Positions 7,969 through 16,067 of a stretch of DNA of 64,000 nucleotides are shown piece by piece (the first letter of the stretch is position 1; every line of letters starts with the position of its first letter). The notes under the pieces were generated by a model, which was given only the letters and a program-made list of their open reading frames with translations, had not been told where the DNA came from and did not search any database. Origin of the DNA: Candidatus Bathyarchaeota archaeon (GTDB lineage Archaea; Thermoproteota; Bathyarchaeia; Bathyarchaeales; WUQV01); the NCBI GenBank assembly GCA_021158125.1, contig JAGGVF010000009.1, positions 38,927 to 102,926 on the forward strand. The letters are read 5' to 3'. Position numbers and translations under genes: made by a program.

Positions 7969-8673
7969 TTAAGGAAGCGTTAAAACTTCTATTTTGACTT
8001 TGTTTCCGTCCTCCAGTTTCAAGTGTTTCCTAAGGAATACTGGTGCAATTACTTCTATCACTGAAGCGTCATAGTGGCTTCTCAGCGCCATTAATACCGC
8101 CCCCTTCACTTTATTTTGTATAATGGCCGGGTAACATTTTACAGGCCCAAAAGTTCTGTTCTCATCTTTGAATCCCTCTATTTCAATTGCCGGATAAGCC
8201 TCAAGCTCAATTCTTGATTTAACGTCATATTCTGTTGCAAGCTTTAAGTTTAGGGTTCCAGGGTATGGGTCGAAACCAAGTCTCTCTATAAACTGTTTTC
8301 TATATCCGTCCCTTGTGATATAATATGCTCCTTCGCCAAGTCCAGTAAATACTACTCCTTCAAGGGTTACTGAAGGAGGATATTCAGCTTCCATTATGAA
8401 TTTTAGGCTTGAATAGAGCTTTTTTAGCTGTGCAATGCCTTTTTCACTTATTTTAACTATACAGCCTTCAACACTTACCTTTCTCTCTATCCATCCAAGT
8501 TTTTCAAGTTCAATTAAATGCCTTGACGCCGTCTGTTGGGAGGCCCCCATCTTTTTAGCTAGAAAATCAGTCGAAACCTTGACTGTTCTACGATGCGCTC
8601 CAAGTTCAGCTAGCTTATAGAGTGTAAAAATGTTCTTCCAAAGCCTTGAGTCTATATTTGTCCTTTCCTTCAT
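7969..8673 (-). CDS. ribK: CTP-dependent riboflavin kinase with N-terminal winged helix
   Basis: 234 residues in two parts. Residues 1-95 form a winged-helix DNA-binding domain (M-G-A-S-Q-Q-T-A-S-R-H-L recognition helix). Residues 100-234 are the DUF120/RibK domain, with G-L-G-E-G-A-Y-Y near its start and F-D-P-Y-P-G-T-L-N-L. RibK phosphorylates riboflavin to FMN using CTP. The HTH fusion is seen in several archaeal RibK proteins and suggests flavin-responsive control (RbkR type). That would make it a possible regulator as well as an enzyme. Confidence 0.93.
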   Translation of the reverse strand: MKERTNIDSRLWKNIFTLYKLAELGAHRRTVKVSTDFLAKKMGASQQTASRHLIELEKLGWIERKVSVEGCIVKISEKGIAQLKKLYSSLKFIMEAEYPPSVTLEGVVFTGLGEGAYYITRDGYRKQFIERLGFDPYPGTLNLKLATEYDVKSRIELEAYPAIEIEGFKDENRTFGPVKCYPAIIQNKVKGAVLMALRSHYDASVIEVIAPVFLRKHLKLEDGNKVKIEVLTLP

Positions 8674-8752
8674 TTTATGCCCCTTCAGCTTTATAGTGAG
8701 GTTGATTATGCACTCTAATAAATGTTACTTAAAAAAGAGTAAAAACAAAATT

Positions 8753-9325
8753 TTAAGTAAAAAAGCTTTGAACAAGATAAAATACCCCAAAACCCACAAA
8801 CAAGGCAAATACAAAAAATTTTAGCCACTTTTTAGGGATAACCTGCACAAGACTTTTTCCAATAATGATTCCCAGAACAGTAACTACCAAAAATGCGAAG
8901 GTCACTCCTAAAAACACAATTAAAACATGCTGATACTGGGCCGCCAAAGCAATTACCGCTAACTGCGTTTTATCCCCAACTTCAGCCAAAGAAACTAAAA
9001 TGAAAGATGAGAAAAACGCCGAACCGCCTTCTTTAGAAATTAAAATCCTGTTTCCCTCTTCTCTCTTCAACAAAACGTAAATGCCAACTGCTATAAAAGC
9101 AAATCCCGCCGCAAGCTGCGTCCAAAACAGCGGTATAAGCGTAGAAATGGCTCTACCAACCAGTATGCTCACTCCGTCTATAAGAGTGAATGCCAACATT
9201 GCTCCGCTGAGAATGGAGCGCCAACCATGCTTAGAACAAAGCGTTATCACTGCTAACTGCGTTTTGTCTCCAAGTTCAGCCAAAAAAACAAAGGAGAAAG
9301 GAACTAAAAACGTTGTTAAATCCAT
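8753..9325 (-). CDS. GDT1/TMEM165 (UPF0016) family cation transporter
   Basis: The Met at 9325 is chosen because the upstream extension overlaps the preceding gene and is hydrophilic. The 190-residue product carries the family's duplicated motif E-L-G-D-K-T-Q-L (near residue 15) and E-V-G-D-K-T-Q-L (near 110), each opening a three-helix repeat. Family members move Mn2+ or Ca2+. The gene begins 2 bases after the stop of the upstream gene, so translation is probably coupled. Confidence 0.9.
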   Translation of the reverse strand: MDLTTFLVPFSFVFLAELGDKTQLAVITLCSKHGWRSILSGAMLAFTLIDGVSILVGRAISTLIPLFWTQLAAGFAFIAVGIYVLLKREEGNRILISKEGGSAFFSSFILVSLAEVGDKTQLAVIALAAQYQHVLIVFLGVTFAFLVVTVLGIIIGKSLVQVIPKKWLKFFVFALFVGFGVFYLVQSFFT

Positions 9326-9326
9326 T

Positions 9327-9878
9327 TTAGGTCTTGTCTTTAAGTTTGAATTCCCACTCGCACCAATAGTTCTTCGGTTTCTCATCTGGAGGGCAAACTC
9401 TACATCTAACTTCAAAATTTGGGTTCAATTCTTCAGCAAAACTTTTTAAATAGCCAAATCTCACCCTTTTACACGGAAATATTCCCAATCCCTTCTTCAG
9501 CCTTGCCTCTTGAACCCTACAGCTTACAACTCGGAAAACTCCAACCTTCTTAGAAGAGTCTACTTCAACAGCCTTTTCAGTCTGATAAAGCGCCCAACTG
9601 GTATTACGAAGCAGATAAAGCAAAGTTTCAGCATCCTCAACCCTATCTATCCCCAAGGTCCTCTTCAAATCTCTAGCTTCAATTTTCGCCAAAATCTTCC
9701 AACAATTAGCATCAATCTCGGTTGCCGCTTCCGTTCCAAACCTTTCCTCTATTCCAAGGAAATATAAACCGTCAACACGCCACAAATTTCGAATATGCAG
9801 GAAAAACAAATCCAACAACTTTTCAAGAGGCAAATTCTCTAACATCCCACGGTCATGTTCTTGATTCAACCTCTCCAT
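9327..9878 (-). CDS. Conserved hypothetical, possibly DUF6125-like
   Basis: 183 residues, soluble, helical in the first two thirds with five cysteines late in the chain, among them V-V-S-C-R-V-Q and R-C-R-V-C-P-P. The N-terminal pattern (L-F-F-L-H-I-R-N-L-W-x-V-D-G-L-Y-F) reminds me of the DUF6125 group of archaeal/bacterial proteins; I cannot verify this. It is the first gene of a two-gene unit with the GDT1 transporter. Confidence 0.6.
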   Translation of the reverse strand: MERLNQEHDRGMLENLPLEKLLDLFFLHIRNLWRVDGLYFLGIEERFGTEAATEIDANCWKILAKIEARDLKRTLGIDRVEDAETLLYLLRNTSWALYQTEKAVEVDSSKKVGVFRVVSCRVQEARLKKGLGIFPCKRVRFGYLKSFAEELNPNFEVRCRVCPPDEKPKNYWCEWEFKLKDKT

Positions 9879-10088
9879 TTTAAACCACCTTCCAGAAAAC
9901 CAATAACTACAAAAATAACTAATAAATTAAGCTATTGTTGCGTAAGTTTGTCTAATATCGTGCTGGTGCACGTTTGAATTAACAGAGTCCTAACAAACTA
10001 TCGCACAGTATGAATTCTTTGTATTTTAATCAACTGCAGAAATCTTTCACCTTTCTCAATTGTCCCTTCCAAAATATTCAAAGTGTGG

Positions 10089-10178
10089 TGGAGCCTCGGC
10101 CGGGATTTGAACCCGGGACTACCGCCTCTTTGTAGACTTTACCAAGGCGGTGCCCTAACCGGGCTAGGCCACCGAGGC
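10089..10178 (-). tRNA. tRNA-Thr(GGU) with a 12-nt intron
   Basis: The acceptor GCCTCGG pairs with CCGAGGC, discriminator U, and CCA is encoded (10089-10091). The anticodon stem CCGCC/GGCGG encloses TTGGTA, then 12 extra nucleotides (AAGTCTACAAAG), then A. Removing the 12 gives a 75-nt tRNA with loop TTGGTAA and anticodon GGU. Insertion is at the canonical 37/38 site. The T arm CCGGG-TTCAAAT-CCCGG is perfect. Confidence 0.92.
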
Positions 10179-10374
10179 CTTCTAAAATTAATACGGTAAA
10201 ACCAAACCTTTAAAGTATTTCGAATCACCTTTATGTAATATTTTTTAGTATTAGAAATGAACGTTAAAATAAAAAGAGGAGGATTTTGGGAGAGATTAAT
10301 TCTCAAGCCTCAACTGTTATCGTTAAAGATTATTAGTAAGTTGTTTTCTCAATAACCTTGATAGATCCATAGTA

Positions 10375-10460
10375 GCGGGGGTGTCCGAGTGGTCAAAGGA
10401 GGCAGGCTTAGGACCTGCTGCCGTAGGGCTGCGTGGGTTCGAACCCCACCCCCCGCACCA
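10375..10460 (+). tRNA. tRNA-Leu(UAG)
   Basis: Class II tRNA of 86 nt including an encoded CCA. Acceptor GCGGGGG/CCCCCGC, anticodon stem GCAGG/CCTGC with loop CTTAGGA (anticodon UAG), a long variable arm (TGCCGTAGGGCTGCG), and a T arm GTGGG-TTCGAAC-CCCAC. No intron. Confidence 0.95.
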
Positions 10461-10603
10461 ACACTCAAACTAAACTTATTTACACTTCTGTTCAGGAAGA
10501 GCCGTATGTATGGAGCCTGAAAATACTTTCAAAATTCTCTTTATTTTCTTTTGGCGAATCATCTCAGATTAGAAGTTGAATATAAAGTGATAAAAATAAG
10601 AGT

Positions 10604-11764
10604 TTAGATGGCTATCCTTTTCTTCAGTTGGTTTATTATTGTTAGTTTCTGTATCTCTGTGGTTCCTTCGTAGATTTCTGTTATTTTTGCGCATCTGTGG
10701 AATCTTTCTATGTGGTATTCTGCCAAGTAGCCGTATCCTCCGTGGATTTGGATGGCTTCGTCTGTAACTTCCATGGCTACTCTGCTTGCATAGGCTTTGG
10801 CGGTTGAGGTTGCAACTGGGTCAACTTTTCCTTGGTCGTAGAGCCAAGCCGCCTTATAGGTTAAGAGTCTTGCAGCTTCGATTTTCATGTGCATTTCCGC
10901 TAGTTTGAATGATATACCTTGAAAGTCGATTATTGGGCGGCCGAACTGCTTTCGTTTTTTAGCGTATTGGAACGCCCTTTCGAATGCTCCCTGTGCTATG
11001 CCAACTGCTTGTGCTGCTATGGTGATTCTTGTTCCGTCAAAAAGCTCTAACGCGTAATAGAATCCTCTATTTAATTCTCCAACTAGGTTGTTTTCCGGTA
11101 CTCTGAGGTTGTCGAATGAAAGTGAACCAGTTATGCATGGCCTTATGCCCATTTTTCCATGGAGTTTTTCTACGTCTAATCCGGGCATTCCTTTTTCAGC
11201 GAGGAAAAGGCTTTGTCCTCTGTAGGGTGGTTGAGCATTGGGGTCTGTTTGGCAAAGTATTATGAAATAGTCTGCTATTGGGGCGTTAGTTATGAAGGTT
11301 TTGTTTCCGTTGATGACCCATTCGTTTCCTTCTTTTACTGCTGTTGTGTCAAGTCGGGTTATATCGCTTCCATGCTCCGGCTCTGTAAAGGCCGCTGCGG
11401 CTGTTGCTTCTCCTCGAGCTAAGGGTGGAATATATTTTTCCTTTTGTTCTTCTGTTCCATGCTTTAAGAGGACGTCCGGAATCATTAGGTTGCCAAGCGA
11501 TATGGCCGCTCCCAATCCCGGGTCTGCTCTGCACATTTCTTCAACTACTATGCATTCCTCGAGAACCCCGTAGCCCTGTCCGCCGTATTCTTCGGGTATT
11601 CTCATGCTTGTGAATCCGAGTTCAGCGGCTTTCTTGTAGAGTTCCATTGGAAATTCTTCTTTTCTGTCGAGTTCTAAGGCTAATTCAAGTGTAAATTCTT
11701 TTTGGCAGAACTCTCTTATGGCTTTTTTAATTTCTTTTTGTTCATCGTTTAATTCGAAACGCAT
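10604..11764 (-). CDS. Acyl-CoA dehydrogenase
   Basis: 386 residues, full length for the family. The FAD-binding segments (A-A-A-F-T-E-P-E-H-G-S-D near residue 130, F-I-T-N-A-P) and the C-terminal helical domain (Q-I-H-G-G-Y-G-Y) are intact; the catalytic base is the Glu of I-Y-E-G-T-T near residue 370. It oxidises an acyl-CoA to the enoyl-CoA and hands electrons to ETF. It is the last gene of the leftward hdrA-etfB-etfA operon, 19 bases after etfA. The chain-length preference cannot be read from the sequence. Confidence 0.95.
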   Translation of the reverse strand: MRFELNDEQKEIKKAIREFCQKEFTLELALELDRKEEFPMELYKKAAELGFTSMRIPEEYGGQGYGVLEECIVVEEMCRADPGLGAAISLGNLMIPDVLLKHGTEEQKEKYIPPLARGEATAAAAFTEPEHGSDITRLDTTAVKEGNEWVINGNKTFITNAPIADYFIILCQTDPNAQPPYRGQSLFLAEKGMPGLDVEKLHGKMGIRPCITGSLSFDNLRVPENNLVGELNRGFYYALELFDGTRITIAAQAVGIAQGAFERAFQYAKKRKQFGRPIIDFQGISFKLAEMHMKIEAARLLTYKAAWLYDQGKVDPVATSTAKAYASRVAMEVTDEAIQIHGGYGYLAEYHIERFHRCAKITEIYEGTTEIQKLTIINQLKKRIAI

Positions 11765-11783
11765 CCGCTGTCTTCCTTTTGAT

Positions 11784-12770
11784 TTAGGCTTTTTCTCCCT
11801 TTAGTTCCTTCAGTTTATTTGTTAGTACTGGGACAACTTTGAAGAGGTCGTCGACGATGCCGTAATCGGCGACGCTGAAGATAGGTGCGTTTGGGTCTTT
11901 ATTTACCGCAATTATTAGGTCTGAATTTTTCATTCCGAGCACGTGTTGGAAGGCGCCGCTTATTCCAAGTGCAATGTAGAGTTTGGGCTTAACTGTTTTT
12001 CCTGAAGTTCCAACTTGTCGGTCGCTTGGAAGCCATCCTTTGTCGACTATTGGACGTGAACAAGCGAGAACTCCTCCAAGGGTTTTCGCTAACTCTTCTG
12101 CTACTGGAATGTTGCTTTCATCTTTTATTCCTCTTCCAATGGCTACGATGACGTCTGCTGCTGTTATGTCTACGCCGCCTGGTGGAGGCAGAACGTATTC
12201 AACGAAGCGTTTCCTAGGAGTTTCTTCTGCTATTGGGGAAGGAACCTCGATGATTTCTCCGTTCATTGGTTCTTCCTTTTTAGCTTGGAAAGCTGCTTGA
12301 CGAACTGTTACTAGGTAGCTTTCAGCCTTTCTAAGCACGGCTTCAACGTTTACTTTTCCACCGTACATTTGCCTAGTTACTGTTAATGCGTCGTTTTCAA
12401 ATTTTATGTCTATGCAGTCTGTTGCTAGAGGGATGTCTAATGAAACAGCTAGGCTCGGCGCCAACTCAACTCCATAGGATGTGTGTCCAATCATTGTTAG
12501 CAGTGGCTTACGTTCTTTTATCAGGTGGGAAAGCACTTTCTGGTAGGCGTCAGAGTTGAAGTTTTCCAGTTTTGGATCTTCGATTAAGAGAACCTTTTTT
12601 GCGTATTCTGAAAGTGTTTTTGCGTGTTCTTTGATATCTTTTCCTAGAATTACTGCTGTTAGTTCCATGTTTGTTTTTTCAGCTAGTTCTCTGCCCTTAG
12701 TTAGCATTTCGAAGGTTATATCCCTAATTTCTCCTCTTCTATGCTCGGCGAGAACAAAAATTTCTCCCAT
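11784..12770 (-). CDS. etfA: Electron transfer flavoprotein, alpha subunit
   Basis: 328 residues. The N-terminal domain is divergent; the C-terminal FAD domain is canonical, with G-R-G-I-K, C-S-R-P-I-V-D-K-G-W-L-P near residue 225, Q-V-G-T-S-G-K-T-V and the final G-I-S-G-A-F-Q-H segment. It pairs with EtfB to accept electrons from the adjacent acyl-CoA dehydrogenase. It starts 1 base after the etfB stop. Whether the ETF bifurcates cannot be told from sequence alone, but linkage to HdrA rather than a membrane ETF dehydrogenase is notable. Confidence 0.95.
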   Translation of the reverse strand: MGEIFVLAEHRRGEIRDITFEMLTKGRELAEKTNMELTAVILGKDIKEHAKTLSEYAKKVLLIEDPKLENFNSDAYQKVLSHLIKERKPLLTMIGHTSYGVELAPSLAVSLDIPLATDCIDIKFENDALTVTRQMYGGKVNVEAVLRKAESYLVTVRQAAFQAKKEEPMNGEIIEVPSPIAEETPRKRFVEYVLPPPGGVDITAADVIVAIGRGIKDESNIPVAEELAKTLGGVLACSRPIVDKGWLPSDRQVGTSGKTVKPKLYIALGISGAFQHVLGMKNSDLIIAVNKDPNAPIFSVADYGIVDDLFKVVPVLTNKLKELKGEKA

Positions 12771-12771
12771 T

Positions 12772-13560
12772 TTAGACCAGCCCCCTAGCCTTTAATAATT
12801 CAGCAATTTTCGCTGCTACTTCCTCTGGGCTTCCTTTAACGAATTCGGCTTGTTTCTCCACTGGAGGTATGTACATTTTTTCTATCCTTATCCATGATCC
12901 AGCCTCGCCGACCTCGTTTTCGCTTAATCCTATATCCGCTAGGCTTAGAACTTTTATTTCCTTCTTCATTGCTTTTCTGATTCCCATGATGGAAACATAG
13001 CGTGGCTCGTTGATTCCCGTCTGAATTGTGAGTACTGCTGGCAACTTCACTTCAACTATTTCTTCTAGTCCGCCTTCCAGTTCACGGTTAACTACGGCTG
13101 TTCCATTTTTAAATTCAATTTTCTTAACTAGAGTTGCGTGTGGTATTCCTAGAAGCTGGGCGAGCGCCGGGCCTACAACTGCGTAGCCGTCGTCACCTGC
13201 TTGTGCTCCAGTTAATATTAGGTCGTGGGGCAGATCTTTGATGACTTTTGAGAGAACCTTTGCAATAGCGTAGCCGTCTGAGCCTTCCAGTTTTGGGTCT
13301 GTAACCCTTATGGCTTTGTCTGCTCCCCTTGCTAGGCATTTTCTTAGGGTGCTGTCAGCATCTTCGGAGCCAACCGTTATGACGGTGACCGTTCCTCCAA
13401 GCTTTTCTTTTATGCGTACTGCCTCTTCAACTGCGTAGTCGTCCCACTCGTTAATGTCGAAAACCAAACCTGTTTTTTCTATGCTCTTTCCGGTGCTGTC
13501 GATTCTTACGTCTGCTTCGGCTGTTTCCGGAACATGCTTAACACAAACAATTATATCCAT
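12772..13560 (-). CDS. etfB: Electron transfer flavoprotein, beta subunit
   Basis: 262 residues preceded by GAGGGAAG. Typical FixA/EtfB features: V-C-V-K-H-V-P-E-T at the start, D-I-N-E-W-D-D-Y-A-V-E-E-A near residue 35, G-A-Q-A-G-D-D-G near residue 120. Together with EtfA it forms the electron carrier between acyl-CoA dehydrogenase and, by gene order, the HdrA-like protein encoded 17 bases upstream. Confidence 0.95.
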   Translation of the reverse strand: MDIIVCVKHVPETAEADVRIDSTGKSIEKTGLVFDINEWDDYAVEEAVRIKEKLGGTVTVITVGSEDADSTLRKCLARGADKAIRVTDPKLEGSDGYAIAKVLSKVIKDLPHDLILTGAQAGDDGYAVVGPALAQLLGIPHATLVKKIEFKNGTAVVNRELEGGLEEIVEVKLPAVLTIQTGINEPRYVSIMGIRKAMKKEIKVLSLADIGLSENEVGEAGSWIRIEKMYIPPVEKQAEFVKGSPEEVAAKIAELLKARGLV

Positions 13561-13577
13561 AATGCTTCCCTCTCTTA

Positions 13578-15941
13578 TTAGATTCCTAACTTTTCCTTAA
13601 CTTTATTACGTTTTTCCATAGGAAGAGGACCAAACTTTTTAATTCTTTCAGTGAACATTGTGAAAAGTTCAGCTGCCTTCTTGTACACTGGCAGTGGCAC
13701 GTAGCTGTATCTAACCCTCATTCGTTCAATTCCGTATTCTCCAAGTGAACGTATAATTTCATTTACTCGTCTCATACCGAACTTCTCGTCGATTTCTTCC
13801 TGTCCTTCGATTAGGAGTACACCGTCTGCTCCGTAGGCAAATGCGTAGAGTAGATGCTTTAAGCCTATAATGGCTGTTGAGGGAACCGCCACAATTCGAA
13901 TGTTTTCTGGATAATTGGTTCTGTCAAGTCCGAGGAAGTCCATGCCTGTATATCCAACCTCCTTTTCGACAAAGGCTACTATTCTAACCTCGTCTGGAGC
14001 TTTATCTGACAATACGCCTCTCAAAGTGGCAAATATCTGCCTAGTAGTAGCGTTCTTAAAGTCAATAGCTTCTCTTGGGCAGATTGGAATACATGCGCCG
14101 CAGCCTACGCATATGAATGGGTCAACTTTGGCTTTTCCACCCTGCATGGTTATGGCGTTTACTGGGCAGATTTTAACGCATGCTTCACATCCGTCGCATA
14201 GTTCTGTAATTACAAAGGCCTTCTCCGGACTTGTGGTGACGTATTCTTCTTTAAGGAATAATGAAGCTTTAGCGGCTGCAGCTAGGGCGTCTGAAACGGT
14301 GTCGCGGACATCCTTTGGGCTCAAGGCGCATCCGCAAGCGAAAATTCCTGCTTTAAGTGAATCAACTGGGTCGAGTTTCGGATGTTTCTCTTGTATAAAT
14401 CCGTCTTCTCCTATGGCAAGTTTCATTTTTGCCGCTAGTTCTTGAAGTCCTGCGGATGGAATCATCGGAGTTGCAAGTGCGACCATGTCGTACTCGTCTT
14501 CTTGAACTTCGTTTAAGAGGGTGTCCTCCGCAACTACGACGAGTTTTCCGTTTTTGTTCTTCCAGATTTCGGCGACTTTACCGCGGATGAAAACTACTCC
14601 GGCTTCTTGGCATCTCCAGTAAAGTTCTTCGTAGCCTTTACCAGTAGCCCTTATATCCGTATAGTAGATTGTTACGTCTATTCCGAGCATTTTCTTTAGG
14701 AGGAACGCTTGCTTTAGGGAGTACATGCAGCATATTCGGCTGCAGTACGGGATGTGATTTTTATCTCTTGAACCGGCGCAGAGGACTATGGCGATTTTCT
14801 TTACGTCGCTTCCGTCAGCCTTTTTTACGTAGCCTCCTGTCGGTCCGGAAGCTGAAGTTAGTCTTTCCAGCGCCATCATTGTTATGACGTCTGGGTAGAT
14901 GCCGTATCCATACTGCTTGAGTTTGTTTGCGTCGTAGAGCTGGTAGCCAGTGGCCATAATTATTGCGCCAACGTTTAGCTCAACTATTTTTCCTTTATCT
15001 TCAAGGTTTATGGCTTTTGCAGGGCATAACTGCTCGCATTTTCCGCATTTTGTGCATGCCTCAAAGTCTATTGTATAAGCGGACGGAACTGCCTGCGGAA
15101 ATTCAATGTAGGCCGCCTTTCTTTCTGATAGTCCCTCATTGTACTCGTCTGGAACCGTAACTGGGCAAACTTTTGCGCATACTCCGCAGCTTCTGCATTT
15201 TTCAACGTCTACGCCTCTGGGCTTCATGAAAACTTTCACGTTATAATTTCCTGGTCTTCCACTTATTTCCTGTACTTCGGCGTACGTCAGCAAGTTCACG
15301 TTTGGGTTTCTTCCAACTTCAGCCATTCTCGGCGTGAGTATGCATTGGGCGCAGTCTAAGGTTGGGAAAACTTTTGTGAGCTTCGCCATGTTTCCGCCTA
15401 TGCTGGGTTTCCTCTCTACAAGGTGAACTTTATAGCCTAAATATCCAAGTTCCAAGGCTGCTGTTATTCCAGCTATTCCTCCGCCAACTATGAGGATTTC
15501 TCTGGAGCATTTTTCCCTTATTTTCTCCAGCGGTTCAAGTTCTAGACTTCGTTCGTATCCTCCTCTTATTAGGCTTATCGCCTTTTTCGTGGCTTCTTCT
15601 GAGGGTTTTGGGCCGTGAACCCACGAGTCTTGTTCACGTATGTTTACGAATTCAAGCATGTAGGGGTTTAATCCCGCCCTTTCCAGTACGCTTCGGAATG
15701 TTGAAAGGTGCATTCTTGGGGTGCAGCTGGCTACTACAACGCGGTCTAAATTCTGCTTTTTTATGGCGTCCAAAATCATTTCTTGACCTGGCTTAGAACA
15801 GAGATATCTATGATATTTCGCAACTACCACTCCCTCCCAGTTTTTCACTGCTTCAACAACTTTTTTTACGTCTACAACGTCGCCTATGTTCCCTCCGCAC
15901 TCACAAACAAAAATTCCAACTCTAGGCTTTTCTGCTTCCAT
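13578..15941 (-). CDS. hdrA: HdrA-like flavoprotein fused to a degenerate MvhD domain
   Basis: 787 residues from the ATG at 15941 (GGAG 9 bases upstream; a TTG at 15956 is an alternative). Order: N-terminal HdrA domain with C-E-C-G-G-N and S-C-T-P-R-M-H; FAD-binding domain with V-G-G-G-I-A-G-I-T-A near residue 155 and D-C-A-Q-C; two ferredoxin motifs inserted near residues 245 and 295; the rest of the FAD domain; two further ferredoxin motifs near 590 and 620. The last 140 residues match MvhD/FlpD in pattern (Y-P-E-N-I-R-I-V-A, G-A-D-G-V-L-L), but all its usual [2Fe-2S] cysteines are replaced. HdrA is the flavin bifurcation centre of Hdr complexes. It heads the operon feeding etfBA and the acyl-CoA dehydrogenase. 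Confidence 0.93.
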   Translation of the reverse strand: MEAEKPRVGIFVCECGGNIGDVVDVKKVVEAVKNWEGVVVAKYHRYLCSKPGQEMILDAIKKQNLDRVVVASCTPRMHLSTFRSVLERAGLNPYMLEFVNIREQDSWVHGPKPSEEATKKAISLIRGGYERSLELEPLEKIREKCSREILIVGGGIAGITAALELGYLGYKVHLVERKPSIGGNMAKLTKVFPTLDCAQCILTPRMAEVGRNPNVNLLTYAEVQEISGRPGNYNVKVFMKPRGVDVEKCRSCGVCAKVCPVTVPDEYNEGLSERKAAYIEFPQAVPSAYTIDFEACTKCGKCEQLCPAKAINLEDKGKIVELNVGAIIMATGYQLYDANKLKQYGYGIYPDVITMMALERLTSASGPTGGYVKKADGSDVKKIAIVLCAGSRDKNHIPYCSRICCMYSLKQAFLLKKMLGIDVTIYYTDIRATGKGYEELYWRCQEAGVVFIRGKVAEIWKNKNGKLVVVAEDTLLNEVQEDEYDMVALATPMIPSAGLQELAAKMKLAIGEDGFIQEKHPKLDPVDSLKAGIFACGCALSPKDVRDTVSDALAAAAKASLFLKEEYVTTSPEKAFVITELCDGCEACVKICPVNAITMQGGKAKVDPFICVGCGACIPICPREAIDFKNATTRQIFATLRGVLSDKAPDEVRIVAFVEKEVGYTGMDFLGLDRTNYPENIRIVAVPSTAIIGLKHLLYAFAYGADGVLLIEGQEEIDEKFGMRRVNEIIRSLGEYGIERMRVRYSYVPLPVYKKAAELFTMFTERIKKFGPLPMEKRNKVKEKLGI

Positions 15942-16020
15942 TTTGTTAATCTCCAACTTTACCCATTTTTGTTAGCTTATTAGAGAAAACCATAGAGAGG
16001 AAAACGCTTAAAAAATCTTA

Positions 16021-16041
16021 TGTTCATTGTATCTGTTCATT
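16021..16041. promoter_or_regulatory. Direct repeat in hdrA/hdrD-like divergent region
   Basis: TGTTCATT occurs twice (16021-16028 and 16034-16041), 13 bases apart start to start, in the 126-base gap between the divergent hdrA and HdrD-like genes. An AT-rich TATAAT-like stretch follows at about 16041-16047. An operator or simple chance repeat are both possible. Confidence 0.3.
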
Positions 16042-16067
16042 ATAATTTGAAAGGCGAGGCGTATTAA

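Noticed and set aside
13915..14445. 176-residue open frame opposite hdrA
   Set aside because: Lies wholly antisense to a strongly supported gene; composition is the mirror of its codon pattern.
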